Assembly (NCBI GenBank): GCA_022616415.1
Contig: JAKEEU010000216.1
Span: 1 to 35,719 of the forward strand
DNA length: 35,719 bases
Origin: Candidatus Zhuqueibacterota bacterium
GTDB lineage: Bacteria; Zhuqueibacterota; Zhuqueibacteria; Zhuqueibacterales; Zhuqueibacteraceae
Direction: 5' to 3'
The first letter of the stretch is position 1. Each line of letters starts with the position of its first letter. Shown here piece after piece: positions 1 through 6,101 of this stretch. The notes beneath the pieces were generated by a model. It made no database searches, was not told the origin of the DNA, and saw nothing but the letters and a program-made list of their open reading frames with translations. The position numbers and the translations under genes are program-made.

Positions 1-114
1 TCCATAACAATATATGGAAGCGGGACGGGGTGGGCGGCTCTCGCTACGAAGCTACTCTGTGCTATAACAGTGCCCCACAAGGGGGCAGGACTACGAGACC
101 CTTCAATTTTGTTT
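1..114. other. Left edge, no gene recognised
   Basis: I see no convincing coding sequence here. The only structure is a short hairpin, GCCCC at 72-76 and GGGGC at 82-86 with a 5-nt loop, just beyond the arsR stop codon. It has no T-run, so it is at best a weak terminator for arsR. Confidence 0.4.
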
Positions 115-516
115 TTACGAAACGTTCAAAACAAAAGCATGTTGTTCTTTGGTTTCATCCAGCGCGAACAGATTTTCCAAGTTGGACGTAAAAACGTTCG
201 GCACCAGCGAATAAAAAATGGTTTGGCCGTCGCGACGAGTTTTCACCAAATTCTTGTCCTTGAGCTTGCGCAAATGCTGTGAGACCGCAGAATCGGTCAA
301 TTCCAGCACTTCGGCCAGATCACACACGCACATCTCGTGATGGGCATGCAAAAGGTACAAGATTTTCAGGCGCTGGCTGTTGCCGGCTACCGCCAGCAAA
401 TCGGCCAAAGTCTCCAAGCCTTTGTGGTTGGCCAGATTGCGCTTGATGAGCGCAAATTCGGCTTTGGAGAAATTCGGGCCGATGCAGAGTTTGCCTTCAA
501 CGTAGATTTTTTTCAT
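115..516 (-). CDS. ArsR/SmtB-family metalloregulator
   Basis: A 133-residue winged-helix repressor of the ArsR/SmtB family. The family binds operator DNA as a dimer and is released by metal or metalloid ions. Residues about 35-105 form the HTH core, with the recognition-helix segment LTDSAVSQHLRKL. The segment MCVCDL just before it matches the CxC metal-binding site (ELCVCDL) of the arsenic/cadmium-type sensors. The ATG at 516 is preceded by AGAGG. The gene is divergent from the small ORF at 561, with a palindrome (534-550) between them, so autoregulation and control of that ORF are likely. The metal specificity cannot be told from the sequence. Family assignment is firm. Confidence 0.9.
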   Translation of the reverse strand: MKKIYVEGKLCIGPNFSKAEFALIKRNLANHKGLETLADLLAVAGNSQRLKILYLLHAHHEMCVCDLAEVLELTDSAVSQHLRKLKDKNLVKTRRDGQTIFYSLVPNVFTSNLENLFALDETKEQHAFVLNVS

Positions 517-533
517 GGCGCCTCTGTTATTAT

Positions 534-550
534 TTTAGCAATTGCTTAAA
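534..550. promoter_or_regulatory. Probable ArsR operator palindrome
   Basis: TTTAGCAATTGCTTAAA contains the perfect 10-bp palindrome AGCAATTGCT with AT-rich flanks. It lies 18 bp upstream of the arsR start and just upstream of the divergent ORF at 561. Position and symmetry suggest the ArsR binding site; binding is inferred. Confidence 0.5.
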
Positions 551-560
551 TACTTCAACA

Positions 561-827
561 GTGATACAAAATAAAAAATTCCCAGTCAAGCCTGGTTTGA
601 TGAAATTTTGCAAGGAGTTTCTCGGAAGCCTTGATCTGTCGATGGAGTTTTTGCACCGGGACGAGTTGAAGGCGCGCTATGAGATGGAAGGTGTATCACT
701 GCCGGCGATTTTTGCGAAGCGGGGCAAAAAATTGAGTGTGCTGATTGATGCCGGTGCGATCAATTCGTGCGGGACTGTGGAGGATTTGCAGCAGCTTATT
801 CTGAACGAGCTTGCCCAATCGAAATAG
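561..827 (+). CDS. Small thioredoxin-fold-like protein
   Basis: An 88-residue protein of unassigned family. The reading frame opens with GTG at 561; an in-frame ATG at 600 would give 75 residues, and neither has a good Shine-Dalgarno sequence, so the start is uncertain. The C-terminal half (LPAIFAKRGKKLSVLIDAGA followed by a helix) resembles the cis-proline strand, beta-hairpin and last helix of thioredoxin-like proteins. No CxxC is present; the only cysteines are near the N-terminus (KFCKEF) and in NSCGT. It sits divergently next to arsR across a palindrome, a common setting for small redox or metal-handling proteins. The fold is a guess from the pattern; the function is unknown. Confidence 0.5.
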   Translation: MIQNKKFPVKPGLMKFCKEFLGSLDLSMEFLHRDELKARYEMEGVSLPAIFAKRGKKLSVLIDAGAINSCGTVEDLQQLILNELAQSK

Positions 828-920
828 CCTTAAAAAGCTTTATTTTAGCGCGAGCTCATCTTCAGGCGATTGAATTATTTAGGTCATTGTCAAAGGTATT
901 GGGCTTTTTCGGAATGATCA

Positions 921-958
921 GGTGAAAAAGAAGGAGTACGGCCTCCTTCTTTTTCATC
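921..958. terminator. Bidirectional rho-independent terminator
   Basis: TGAAAAAGAAGGAG at 923-936 pairs perfectly with CTCCTTCTTTTTCA at 943-956 around a 6-nt loop. The stem has A-runs on one side and T-runs on the other. It lies between the convergent genes ending at 827 (+) and 985 (-) and can serve both. Confidence 0.85.
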
Positions 959-984
959 GCTGATGCTGCCGCACAACTGGGCCA

Positions 985-1413
985 TTAGGCGGCGTGCAAT
1001 TTTTCGAGGCCGGTTATGCCTTCGGAATAAATACCCTCCAGCATGGCGATCATTTCAGCCGCATGCGCTTCTTCCACCTCGAACGTGGCCGACCAATCCA
1101 CCTGGGATTCATTGCCGTTGTCGCCGGCAATGACCTGCATGGTGCCCAACAGGTTCTTTATCGGCATCGGCGGTTCCGCGATGGAGTATTGGAAAATTCT
1201 TTTTTCGTGGTCGACGGCCTCGATGCGCTCATAGAGCGTGGCGCCATCGGCGGTGGTACAAACCCGCTTTGCGCCGGCGCCGGTTCCTTCAAATCTACAG
1301 GTTTTAATCATTGCAAGCCACTTGTCAACCCCGCCGATCGCACTAATCGTTTGCCATACGGCGTTTGCCGGCGCGCTGATTTTCTTGCTGACTTTGATTG
1401 ATGCACTTTTCAT
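985..1413 (-). CDS. SRPBCC-family protein (polyketide cyclase/START-like)
   Basis: A 142-residue cytoplasmic protein with the SRPBCC helix-grip fold, which binds hydrophobic ligands in a deep pocket. The N-terminus reads IKVSKKISAPANAVWQTISA and is followed by the GGVDKWLAMI helix, typical of the polyketide_cyc2 group. Strands carrying YERIEAVD and FQYSIAEPPMPIKNLLGT follow, then a long C-terminal helix. GAAAGGAA precedes the ATG. It starts about 35 bp downstream of the secreted DUF1330-like gene on the same strand, so the two are probably cotranscribed under the TetR operators further upstream. The ligand is unknown. Confidence 0.85.
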   Translation of the reverse strand: MKSASIKVSKKISAPANAVWQTISAIGGVDKWLAMIKTCRFEGTGAGAKRVCTTADGATLYERIEAVDHEKRIFQYSIAEPPMPIKNLLGTMQVIAGDNGNESQVDWSATFEVEEAHAAEMIAMLEGIYSEGITGLEKLHAA

Positions 1414-1448
1414 GATCCATTCCTTTCAATAAAATTGTGTTCGATCTG

Positions 1449-2273
1449 TTAACGGGCGCCTTCCTCAAAGCTCACACGGTTATGATTGACCACCAGTCGC
1501 GACAGAGCCTCGTCGCGCGCGGGCAGCAATTTTTGCAGGTCCGCATCTTTAATGAACTTCTGGAATGCTTCCGGGCTTGGCCACTGGTTCAAGCCAATAA
1601 TCTGCGGGTCGAGATCGCCGCGATAAACATTGACCGGAACGAAACCCGCGAGCCGGCGGACACCATATTTTTTGGCGATGGGAAATGCCTGGCCATAATA
1701 CTGGCTCAATTGCTCCTGCTTGCCTGGTTTGATCCACATAGCCGAGAACTCAACCAGGTCGCCGTCTTTCAGGGTGACGGTGGCTGGTTGCTGCACTTGG
1801 GCATGAGTCACGACCAGCCTTTCGAGCGCCTCATCGCGCTGCGGGATCAGCTTTTTCTCCTGCGGATCGTTGATGAATTTGTTGAACACCTCGAGGCTCG
1901 GCCACTCGTTCACGAAAAATATCACCGGCCTGAAATCCCCGGCATAAGAGCTTTCCGGAGTAAAATTGATTACCGGCCGGACTCCGTACTTCATGGCAAT
2001 TGGAAACGCCTGGTTGAAATATTCACTCAATTGTTTTTCCTTGCCCGACTTAACCCAGAGCGCGGCAAACTCGTAGATCTTGTCCTGCTTGAACTCGATC
2101 ATTTTTCCGTCCGGCGTTTTCTCCTTCGAGGCCGGAGAAGAGTCGGCCATTTTCGCATGGGAGCTCTTTTCGTGCTTCGCGCCGGTTTTCGTTTGCGCCG
2201 AAAGGTTCGGGAGAAAAACAAACGACGGTGCGAATACGGCCAGCGCAGTGAAAATGAATTTGTGTTTGTGCAT
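1449..2273 (-). CDS. Secreted protein with two tandem DUF1330-like domains
   Basis: A 274-residue protein with an N-terminal signal peptide (hydrophobic FIFTALAVFAPSFVFLP, likely cleavage near LSAQ). Two homologous domains of about 95 residues follow, one starting at EFAALWVKSGKEKQLSEYF and the other at EFSAMWIKPGKQEQLSQYY. Both continue with QAFPIA-KYGVR, a WPS-E-F-KFI segment and RDEAL-RLVV, which shows an internal duplication. The pattern fits ferredoxin-like (dimeric alpha/beta barrel) folds of the DUF1330/ABM type, so the tandem repeat could form an intramolecular dimer. AAAGGAG lies 7 nt before the ATG. Two TetR-type operators lie upstream and an SRPBCC gene follows. Enzymatic activity is not evident. 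Confidence 0.75.
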   Translation of the reverse strand: MHKHKFIFTALAVFAPSFVFLPNLSAQTKTGAKHEKSSHAKMADSSPASKEKTPDGKMIEFKQDKIYEFAALWVKSGKEKQLSEYFNQAFPIAMKYGVRPVINFTPESSYAGDFRPVIFFVNEWPSLEVFNKFINDPQEKKLIPQRDEALERLVVTHAQVQQPATVTLKDGDLVEFSAMWIKPGKQEQLSQYYGQAFPIAKKYGVRRLAGFVPVNVYRGDLDPQIIGLNQWPSPEAFQKFIKDADLQKLLPARDEALSRLVVNHNRVSFEEGAR

Positions 2274-2301
2274 AACGGACTCCTTTGATGGTTTAAGTTG
2301 A

Positions 2302-2319
2302 AAGTTGAGCGTTCATCTA
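2302..2319. promoter_or_regulatory. TetR-type operator, variant copy
   Basis: AAGTTGAGCGTTCATCTA is one of three near-identical 18-bp sites. It lies about 29 bp upstream of the DUF1330-like start codon. Half-sites AGTTGA and TCATCTA are spaced by 4 bp. It differs from the two identical copies at 2412 and 3124 at the first base and in the spacer. Confidence 0.6.
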
Positions 2320-2343
2320 TCTGAAGCCAAGGTTTATGGCAGG

Positions 2344-2388
2344 TCAATGCATTTCGACTTGAAACATATAAAGCCGATTTGTTGACAT
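2344..2388 (-). CDS. Possible 14-residue leader ORF
   Basis: A short ORF (MSTNRLYMFQVEMH) preceded by GAGGAG with 6-nt spacing. It lies between the operators at 2412 and 2302, upstream of the secreted DUF1330-like gene. The ribosome-binding site is better than chance would suggest, but the peptide resembles nothing I know. It may be a leader peptide or the remnant of a lost gene. Confidence 0.3.
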   Translation of the reverse strand: MSTNRLYMFQVEMH

Positions 2389-2411
2389 TTGAATCTCCTC
2401 GGGTTAATTTA

Positions 2412-2429
2412 TAGTTGAGTGATCATCTA
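2412..2429. promoter_or_regulatory. TetR-type operator
   Basis: TAGTTGAGTGATCATCTA, identical over 18 bp to the copy at 3124-3141. It is an imperfect inverted repeat, TAGTTGA-GTGA-TCATCTA, with one mismatched position per arm. It sits downstream of tetR and upstream of the secreted DUF1330-like gene, which runs in the same direction. Confidence 0.7.
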
Positions 2430-2480
2430 CTTAAACGCATGACGACTCCACTTTATTCCAGAAAATCTTGGCTGACCAGA

Positions 2481-3086
2481 TCAAGCGCCGGCCAGCTTCA
2501 AGGCGTGGGGCGTCAATTGCCTAATGATCTCCGCGTCATTTTGCGCCCTGGCCAGCAGCAAGACGCCTTCATAAAAAGCCACGAGCGCCCGCGCGCGGGC
2601 TGGGATTTCTTTCGTTTTTATGCCGAGTTTTCCGGCAGCCGCGGCTTGTTTCAAGGCTTTCTCAAAATACGCCCGAATGCCGGCAAGGATTTCTGCAAGC
2701 TTGGCCCGCAGCGCCTCATCCTCTTCGCCCAGCTCGCCCACGAAACTGCCAAAGGCGCACCCCAGGACGCGCTGTTTCTTCCTCTGCCGCGCGGCGTGGA
2801 ATGCATAAACCGCCTGAAAGAGCCTAGTTATCCGCTCCAGCGGCGGAATTTCGTCTGCAAACGAGGGATTGAGCAGAATTTGTCGGGCCTCCTGCCAATG
2901 ATGCTCCAGCGCGGCCAGCGCCAAATTCTCTTTGGAGGGAAAAAAGTAATAGAAACTTCCCGGCTTGACGCCGGCTTTTTTGCAAATCTCACTGACCCCG
3001 ACGGCGCGATAGCTCTCCTCCCAGATCAATTGCAGCGCGGTTTCGATCAGGCGGTCTTTCGCATCACTTACTCGTCCCATGGACAT
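2481..3086 (-). CDS. TetR/AcrR-family transcriptional regulator
   Basis: A 201-residue repressor. The N-terminal TetR HTH spans about residues 8-55, with KDRLIETALQLIWEESYRAV and then SEICKKAGVKPGSFYYFFPS, a classic recognition helix. The helical C-terminal ligand domain contains GCAFGSFVGEL and ends near residue 200. The frame opens with ATGTCCATGGGA, so either of two ATGs (3086 or 3080) could be used; neither has a strong Shine-Dalgarno sequence. Three matching 18-bp inverted repeats lie around it: one about 40 bp upstream of its start (autoregulation) and two upstream of the next operon (target). The inducer is unknown. Confidence 0.92.
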   Translation of the reverse strand: MSMGRVSDAKDRLIETALQLIWEESYRAVGVSEICKKAGVKPGSFYYFFPSKENLALAALEHHWQEARQILLNPSFADEIPPLERITRLFQAVYAFHAARQRKKQRVLGCAFGSFVGELGEEDEALRAKLAEILAGIRAYFEKALKQAAAAGKLGIKTKEIPARARALVAFYEGVLLLARAQNDAEIIRQLTPHALKLAGA

Positions 3087-3123
3087 TCAAGGATCGTTTG
3101 GCGTTAAGAAATCAAAAGCTTAT

Positions 3124-3141
3124 TAGTTGAGTGATCATCTA
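3124..3141. promoter_or_regulatory. TetR-type operator upstream of tetR
   Basis: TAGTTGAGTGATCATCTA, identical to 2412-2429. It lies 38 bp upstream of the tetR start codon, so it is the probable autoregulatory site. The first ECF sigma gene starts about 185 bp away on the other strand and could also be influenced. Confidence 0.7.
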
Positions 3142-3324
3142 TAATGTAAGCAAAAAAGGCTTGCCACGCAAGACAATTTTTTATTTTGGGATTTCAGATT
3201 TCGCGGGCGAATTTCTGACGCAAATCGCCGGCGCATTCGGATCCCGAGGCCAAAACGAGCCGTTGCAAAAAACTTGCACGCCGCGGGAAGAAATCAACGC
3301 CGAAATGCGTCATTCTTAGGTAAT

Positions 3325-3900
3325 ATGAACCGCCCTCATCAATTCATCTCTCGCATGGATGCTGAACAGCGGGACGCGAGCGCCAAGCCCTCTTTCGAGC
3401 AGCTCCTGCTGCGGCATCTGGACAGCCTGTACGGACTGGCTTTTCGCCTGACTAAAAACCGCGAGCAAGCCAAGGATCTCTTGCAGGAGGCCTGTCTGAA
3501 GGCATTGGAGAATTTTCAGCAATTGCGAGAATTTGACAAAGCCAAGACCTGGCTCTTCCGCATTCTGCATCGCGTTTTCCTCAGCCGCTATCGCCGGCGC
3601 CGCCATGAGCTGCCGCTGGTCGATATCGAGCTGGATGAATCGCTGCTGGCGGATGCCGGCGATCCCTTCGAAATCCGCGTTTTTGAAAATTTTTTGGATG
3701 ACGAGGTGCAGGCCGCGTTCGACGCGCTGCCGGTTGAATTCCGCGAAGTCATCGTTCTCGCTGATATCGAGGAATTGTCCTATCGCGAGATTGCGGAGAT
3801 TTTGAATATTCCGATGGGCACGGTAGCGTCGCGGCTGTATCGCGGGCACAGCTTGCTGGGCGAAAGGTTAAAGGAGTATGCCAGACAACATGGCTATTGA
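3325..3900 (+). CDS. ECF-type RNA polymerase sigma factor (first)
   Basis: A group 4 (ECF) sigma-70 factor of about 191 residues. Region 2 spans LLLRHLDSLYGLAFRLTKNR, the DLLQEACLKAL helix and KTWLFRILHRVFLSRYRRRR. Region 4 begins near FDALPVEFREVIVLADI and continues through the HTH SYREIAEILNIPMGTVASRL. The ATG at 3325, with TTAGG upstream, is preferred over a TTG at 3274. The anti-sigma gene follows 9 nt after the stop codon, the usual ECF/anti-sigma arrangement. No promoter matching the second ECF system's signature was found near it, so the two sigma factors probably have different targets. The signal is unknown. Confidence 0.92.
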   Translation: MNRPHQFISRMDAEQRDASAKPSFEQLLLRHLDSLYGLAFRLTKNREQAKDLLQEACLKALENFQQLREFDKAKTWLFRILHRVFLSRYRRRRHELPLVDIELDESLLADAGDPFEIRVFENFLDDEVQAAFDALPVEFREVIVLADIEELSYREIAEILNIPMGTVASRLYRGHSLLGERLKEYARQHGY

Positions 3901-3909
3901 GGTGTGAAA

Positions 3910-4698
3910 ATGAACTGTGGCAAAATTCGCAAAACGTTGCTGGAAAGTTCCAACCTGGAAATTTTGACGGCAGAGCTGGCGCAGGCAAAGGCGCATTTGC
4001 ACGAGTGCGCCGCGTGCCGCGATTTTCTGCAACAGCACGAGGCTTTGCGCCGCTTTTTGAAAGAAAGGCTGGGCGGCGAGTCCGCGCCGGCCTCGGTCAG
4101 AGAAGAGGTGCTGACCGCCATCGCGCGGCATCGCATAACCGGCGCCCCTACGGGCGTAGCCAATGTCAGTCGAAGACGGACAGGTGAGGTTGCCAAATAC
4201 GCGGTAGCTGCTGCCGTGCTGTTGGCAGTCGCGTTGTCGATTTTCTACTACTTCGCACCGTTCAAGCCGAATCAACACAAGCAGAGTATAGCCGCGGAAT
4301 TGATAGACGACCACATTCGTTATCGTTTGAGTGCGCAGGTGGTCGAACAGGCCACGACCGACCCGACCGCGCTCAGCCAGTGGTTCAACAATAGATTGGA
4401 TTTTGTCGCGCAGATTCCGCCGCTTGCCGGATTCGAGTTAGCCGGCGGCAGATTATGCTATTTGTTTGATCGCCGCCTCGCACTGGCCTTTTATCAGAAG
4501 CCGGACCAGTGGGTCTCGCTTTTCATCTCGCGTGGCGAGGGCATCGATCTCTCGGCGATGGAAAAAATCGGCGTCAGCGGCAAGGTGTTGTGTCGTGGTG
4601 ACGGCAAGGGCTACCAAGTCGTGGCGTGGAAGGAAAAGGACTTACTTTATGCGTTGGTATCGGATAGGAATGTGGTGAACCTGGCAGCGAGTTGGTAG
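3910..4698 (+). CDS. Zinc-finger (ZAS) transmembrane anti-sigma factor
   Basis: A 262-residue membrane anti-sigma factor partnering the upstream ECF sigma. The N-terminal cytoplasmic domain holds the zinc anti-sigma motif HxxxCxxC (HLHECAAC, near residue 38). A single TM helix, YAVAAAVLLAVALSIFYYF, lies near residues 97-116. A periplasmic domain of about 145 residues follows; it resembles the C-terminal parts of RsiW-like proteins and contains FELAGGRLCYLFDRRLALAF. GAGGTG lies 6 nt before the ATG at 3910, which decides the start over GTG at 3904. It would hold the sigma factor at the membrane until an envelope signal inactivates it. An octamer-repeat hairpin follows the stop codon. Confidence 0.85.
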   Translation: MNCGKIRKTLLESSNLEILTAELAQAKAHLHECAACRDFLQQHEALRRFLKERLGGESAPASVREEVLTAIARHRITGAPTGVANVSRRRTGEVAKYAVAAAVLLAVALSIFYYFAPFKPNQHKQSIAAELIDDHIRYRLSAQVVEQATTDPTALSQWFNNRLDFVAQIPPLAGFELAGGRLCYLFDRRLALAFYQKPDQWVSLFISRGEGIDLSAMEKIGVSGKVLCRGDGKGYQVVAWKEKDLLYALVSDRNVVNLAASW

Positions 4699-4711
4699 GG
4701 TGGCAAGGAGT

Positions 4712-4826
4712 TGGATCGATGGATTGGTGGATTGATGGATTATTGGAGTAATGGATCACTGGAGTGATGGAGTATTGGAAGTCCCATTAATCCATTGATC
4801 CAGTAATCCACCAATCCATCAATCCC
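4712..4826. repeat. 8-bp-phased inverted repeat, copy 1
   Basis: Nine consecutive octamers of the form TGGANNNN (4712-4783) are followed by CCA and five octamers of the form NNNNTCCA/C (4787-4826). The second arm is built of complements of the first, so the whole region can fold as a long imperfect hairpin. Examples are TGGATTGG and TGGATTGA on the left, CCAATCCA and TCAATCCC on the right. The same architecture occurs at 13953-14064 and 22631-22771. It lies between the anti-sigma gene and the small lipoprotein gene. Confidence 0.85.
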
Positions 4827-4885
4827 AATCAACAGTCAACTCGGGATACGCGTTTTTCAAATCACAACTTCAAACGGAGGAAGAC

Positions 4886-5287
4886 ATGAACTGTACAATT
4901 AAAACCGCTCTGATGATGGTCGTGCTTTTGGCATTAGCGAGTTGCCAAAAGCCGGAAGAAAAAGCGGAACAAGCATCGGCAAAAGCAAAACTGGAAGCGG
5001 CGCAAGTCAAAAAGGCCATCGAGTCGTACATTCAAATTAACACAAACGTCGAGGGTGCCCTTGCTGTCGAAGATACCGTCGAAAATCGCGCCCGACAGTT
5101 GAGCTTCGGTTACGTTCATAGCTCGGTGCACGAAACCGAGGGCGGCAGCTATTATGCTTGTGTTGATTTCACCGAGGCGCCTGCCGATACGCTGGACTTG
5201 GATTTTTACGTCGCCCTGAATCCCGACAATGAGCCGGCGGTTTCAAAGGTGGTCATTCACAAAGTCAATGGGAAGAGCCGGTTATAA
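4886..5287 (+). CDS. Small lipoprotein, paralogue of the protein at 13474
   Basis: A 133-residue protein with a lipoprotein signal peptide: TALMMVVLLALASC, lipobox LASC, Cys20. A charged, Lys/Glu/Ala-rich linker leads to a domain of about 90 residues. The conserved core reads AIESYIQ... GSYYACVDF... LDLDFYVAL... VSKVVIHK. The same pattern occurs in the secreted protein at 13474 (AIEGYIK, LYFACSDF, YDLDFFM, VSEVMIHK), so the two are paralogues. CGGAGGA lies before the ATG. It follows octamer-repeat copy 1 and precedes an outer-membrane protein gene. No known family recognised; a small envelope protein with one conserved cysteine. Confidence 0.75.
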   Translation: MNCTIKTALMMVVLLALASCQKPEEKAEQASAKAKLEAAQVKKAIESYIQINTNVEGALAVEDTVENRARQLSFGYVHSSVHETEGGSYYACVDFTEAPADTLDLDFYVALNPDNEPAVSKVVIHKVNGKSRL

Positions 5288-5309
5288 TGCTTTACGCTGA
5301 GGAGAGGCT

Positions 5310-6092
5310 TTGATAAATACAACAGCTTTGAAAACAAGCAGAGCAGGCCAAAGCATTCTCTTTGACATCTTGGGGAAAGCGCCTCATCTTTGTTTGTCTG
5401 CTTTTGTGATGTTTTCGTTCTCGCTCGTTCAGCCCGCCATGGCTCACCATGGCAAGGATTTTGTCGCCATCGCAACCAGTGAGCTCCCGCCACGAGGCAC
5501 GCTCTGGTTTCTTGCGACCGGAGATTTCCGGGCGGCGGAGCAACTGAACGATGCCAATTTTGACTTCGAGCTCAGCCCAGGCCTGTTTTACGGGCTGACC
5601 TCATGGTCGGCTATTGAGCTTCATCCGCACCTCGTCAAAGAACGAGGGCAGAGTTGGTCTTATGAAGCAACCGGATTGGAATTGCGGCTGAATGCGCTCA
5701 ATCGGCCAAAGATGCCGATCGGGGTTGGATTTGTCATGGAATATGAGATGGCCTCGCGCTCCGAGTCTCACGATGCCATCGATGCGCGTCTCATCCTTTC
5801 CCATGAACACGGCCGGTTCAATGTGACGGGCAACCTGGGCTGGCAGAAAGAATTGAATGGCGGAGATGCAACCTTCGCCACGCTGCTAGGAGTAAGATAC
5901 GCTGTCAATACCGTTCATAGTTTAGCATTGGAAGTGCTGGCGTTCTCCGGTGAGAAAAATGCCGTCGATGTGGTGCCGACCTGGACGATACAGCTCGGGC
6001 ATGGCCAAACCCTGAGGGTCGGCCCGGGGGTGAGCCTGAATGATGAGCGGCAGTCTCTGTCTTTGCGAACGGTTTATGTTTTTGGATTGTAA
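5310..6092 (+). CDS. Outer-membrane beta-barrel-like protein
   Basis: A 260-residue protein with a long signal region ending at QPAMA-HHG. The rest has alternating amphipathic strands typical of small transport-type barrels (GLFYGLTSWSAIELHPHLV, GVGFVMEYEMASRS, FNVTGNLGWQKEL, FATLLGVRYAVN) and ends VYVFGL. The start is taken as TTG at 5310, because GAGGAG lies 5 nt before it. The stop is 9 nt from the start of the first YyaL-like gene, so the two are probably cotranscribed with the upstream lipoprotein. It resembles the transporter/MetA-like barrel group only in general form; no substrate can be given. Confidence 0.65.
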   Translation: MINTTALKTSRAGQSILFDILGKAPHLCLSAFVMFSFSLVQPAMAHHGKDFVAIATSELPPRGTLWFLATGDFRAAEQLNDANFDFELSPGLFYGLTSWSAIELHPHLVKERGQSWSYEATGLELRLNALNRPKMPIGVGFVMEYEMASRSESHDAIDARLILSHEHGRFNVTGNLGWQKELNGGDATFATLLGVRYAVNTVHSLALEVLAFSGEKNAVDVVPTWTIQLGHGQTLRVGPGVSLNDERQSLSLRTVYVFGL

Positions 6093-6101
6093 GGAAACGC
6101 G

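Noticed and set aside
1..114. Structured RNA or riboswitch at the left edge
   Set aside because: Only one 5-bp hairpin is visible, and no conserved core of a riboswitch, SRP RNA, 6S RNA or RNase P RNA could be matched.
1437..2288. 283-residue + strand ORF
   Set aside because: Antisense to the secreted tandem-DUF1330 gene, which has a signal peptide, internal repeats and a ribosome-binding site. The + frame has no recognisable domain.
3150..3190. Terminator between tetR and the first sigma gene
   Set aside because: The CTTGC/GCAAG stem is only 5 bp, and the T-run is not adjacent to it.
4712..4826. CRISPR array or tandem satellite
   Set aside because: The units are 8 bp without spacers, and the second arm is the complement of the first; this is a phased hairpin, not a CRISPR array.
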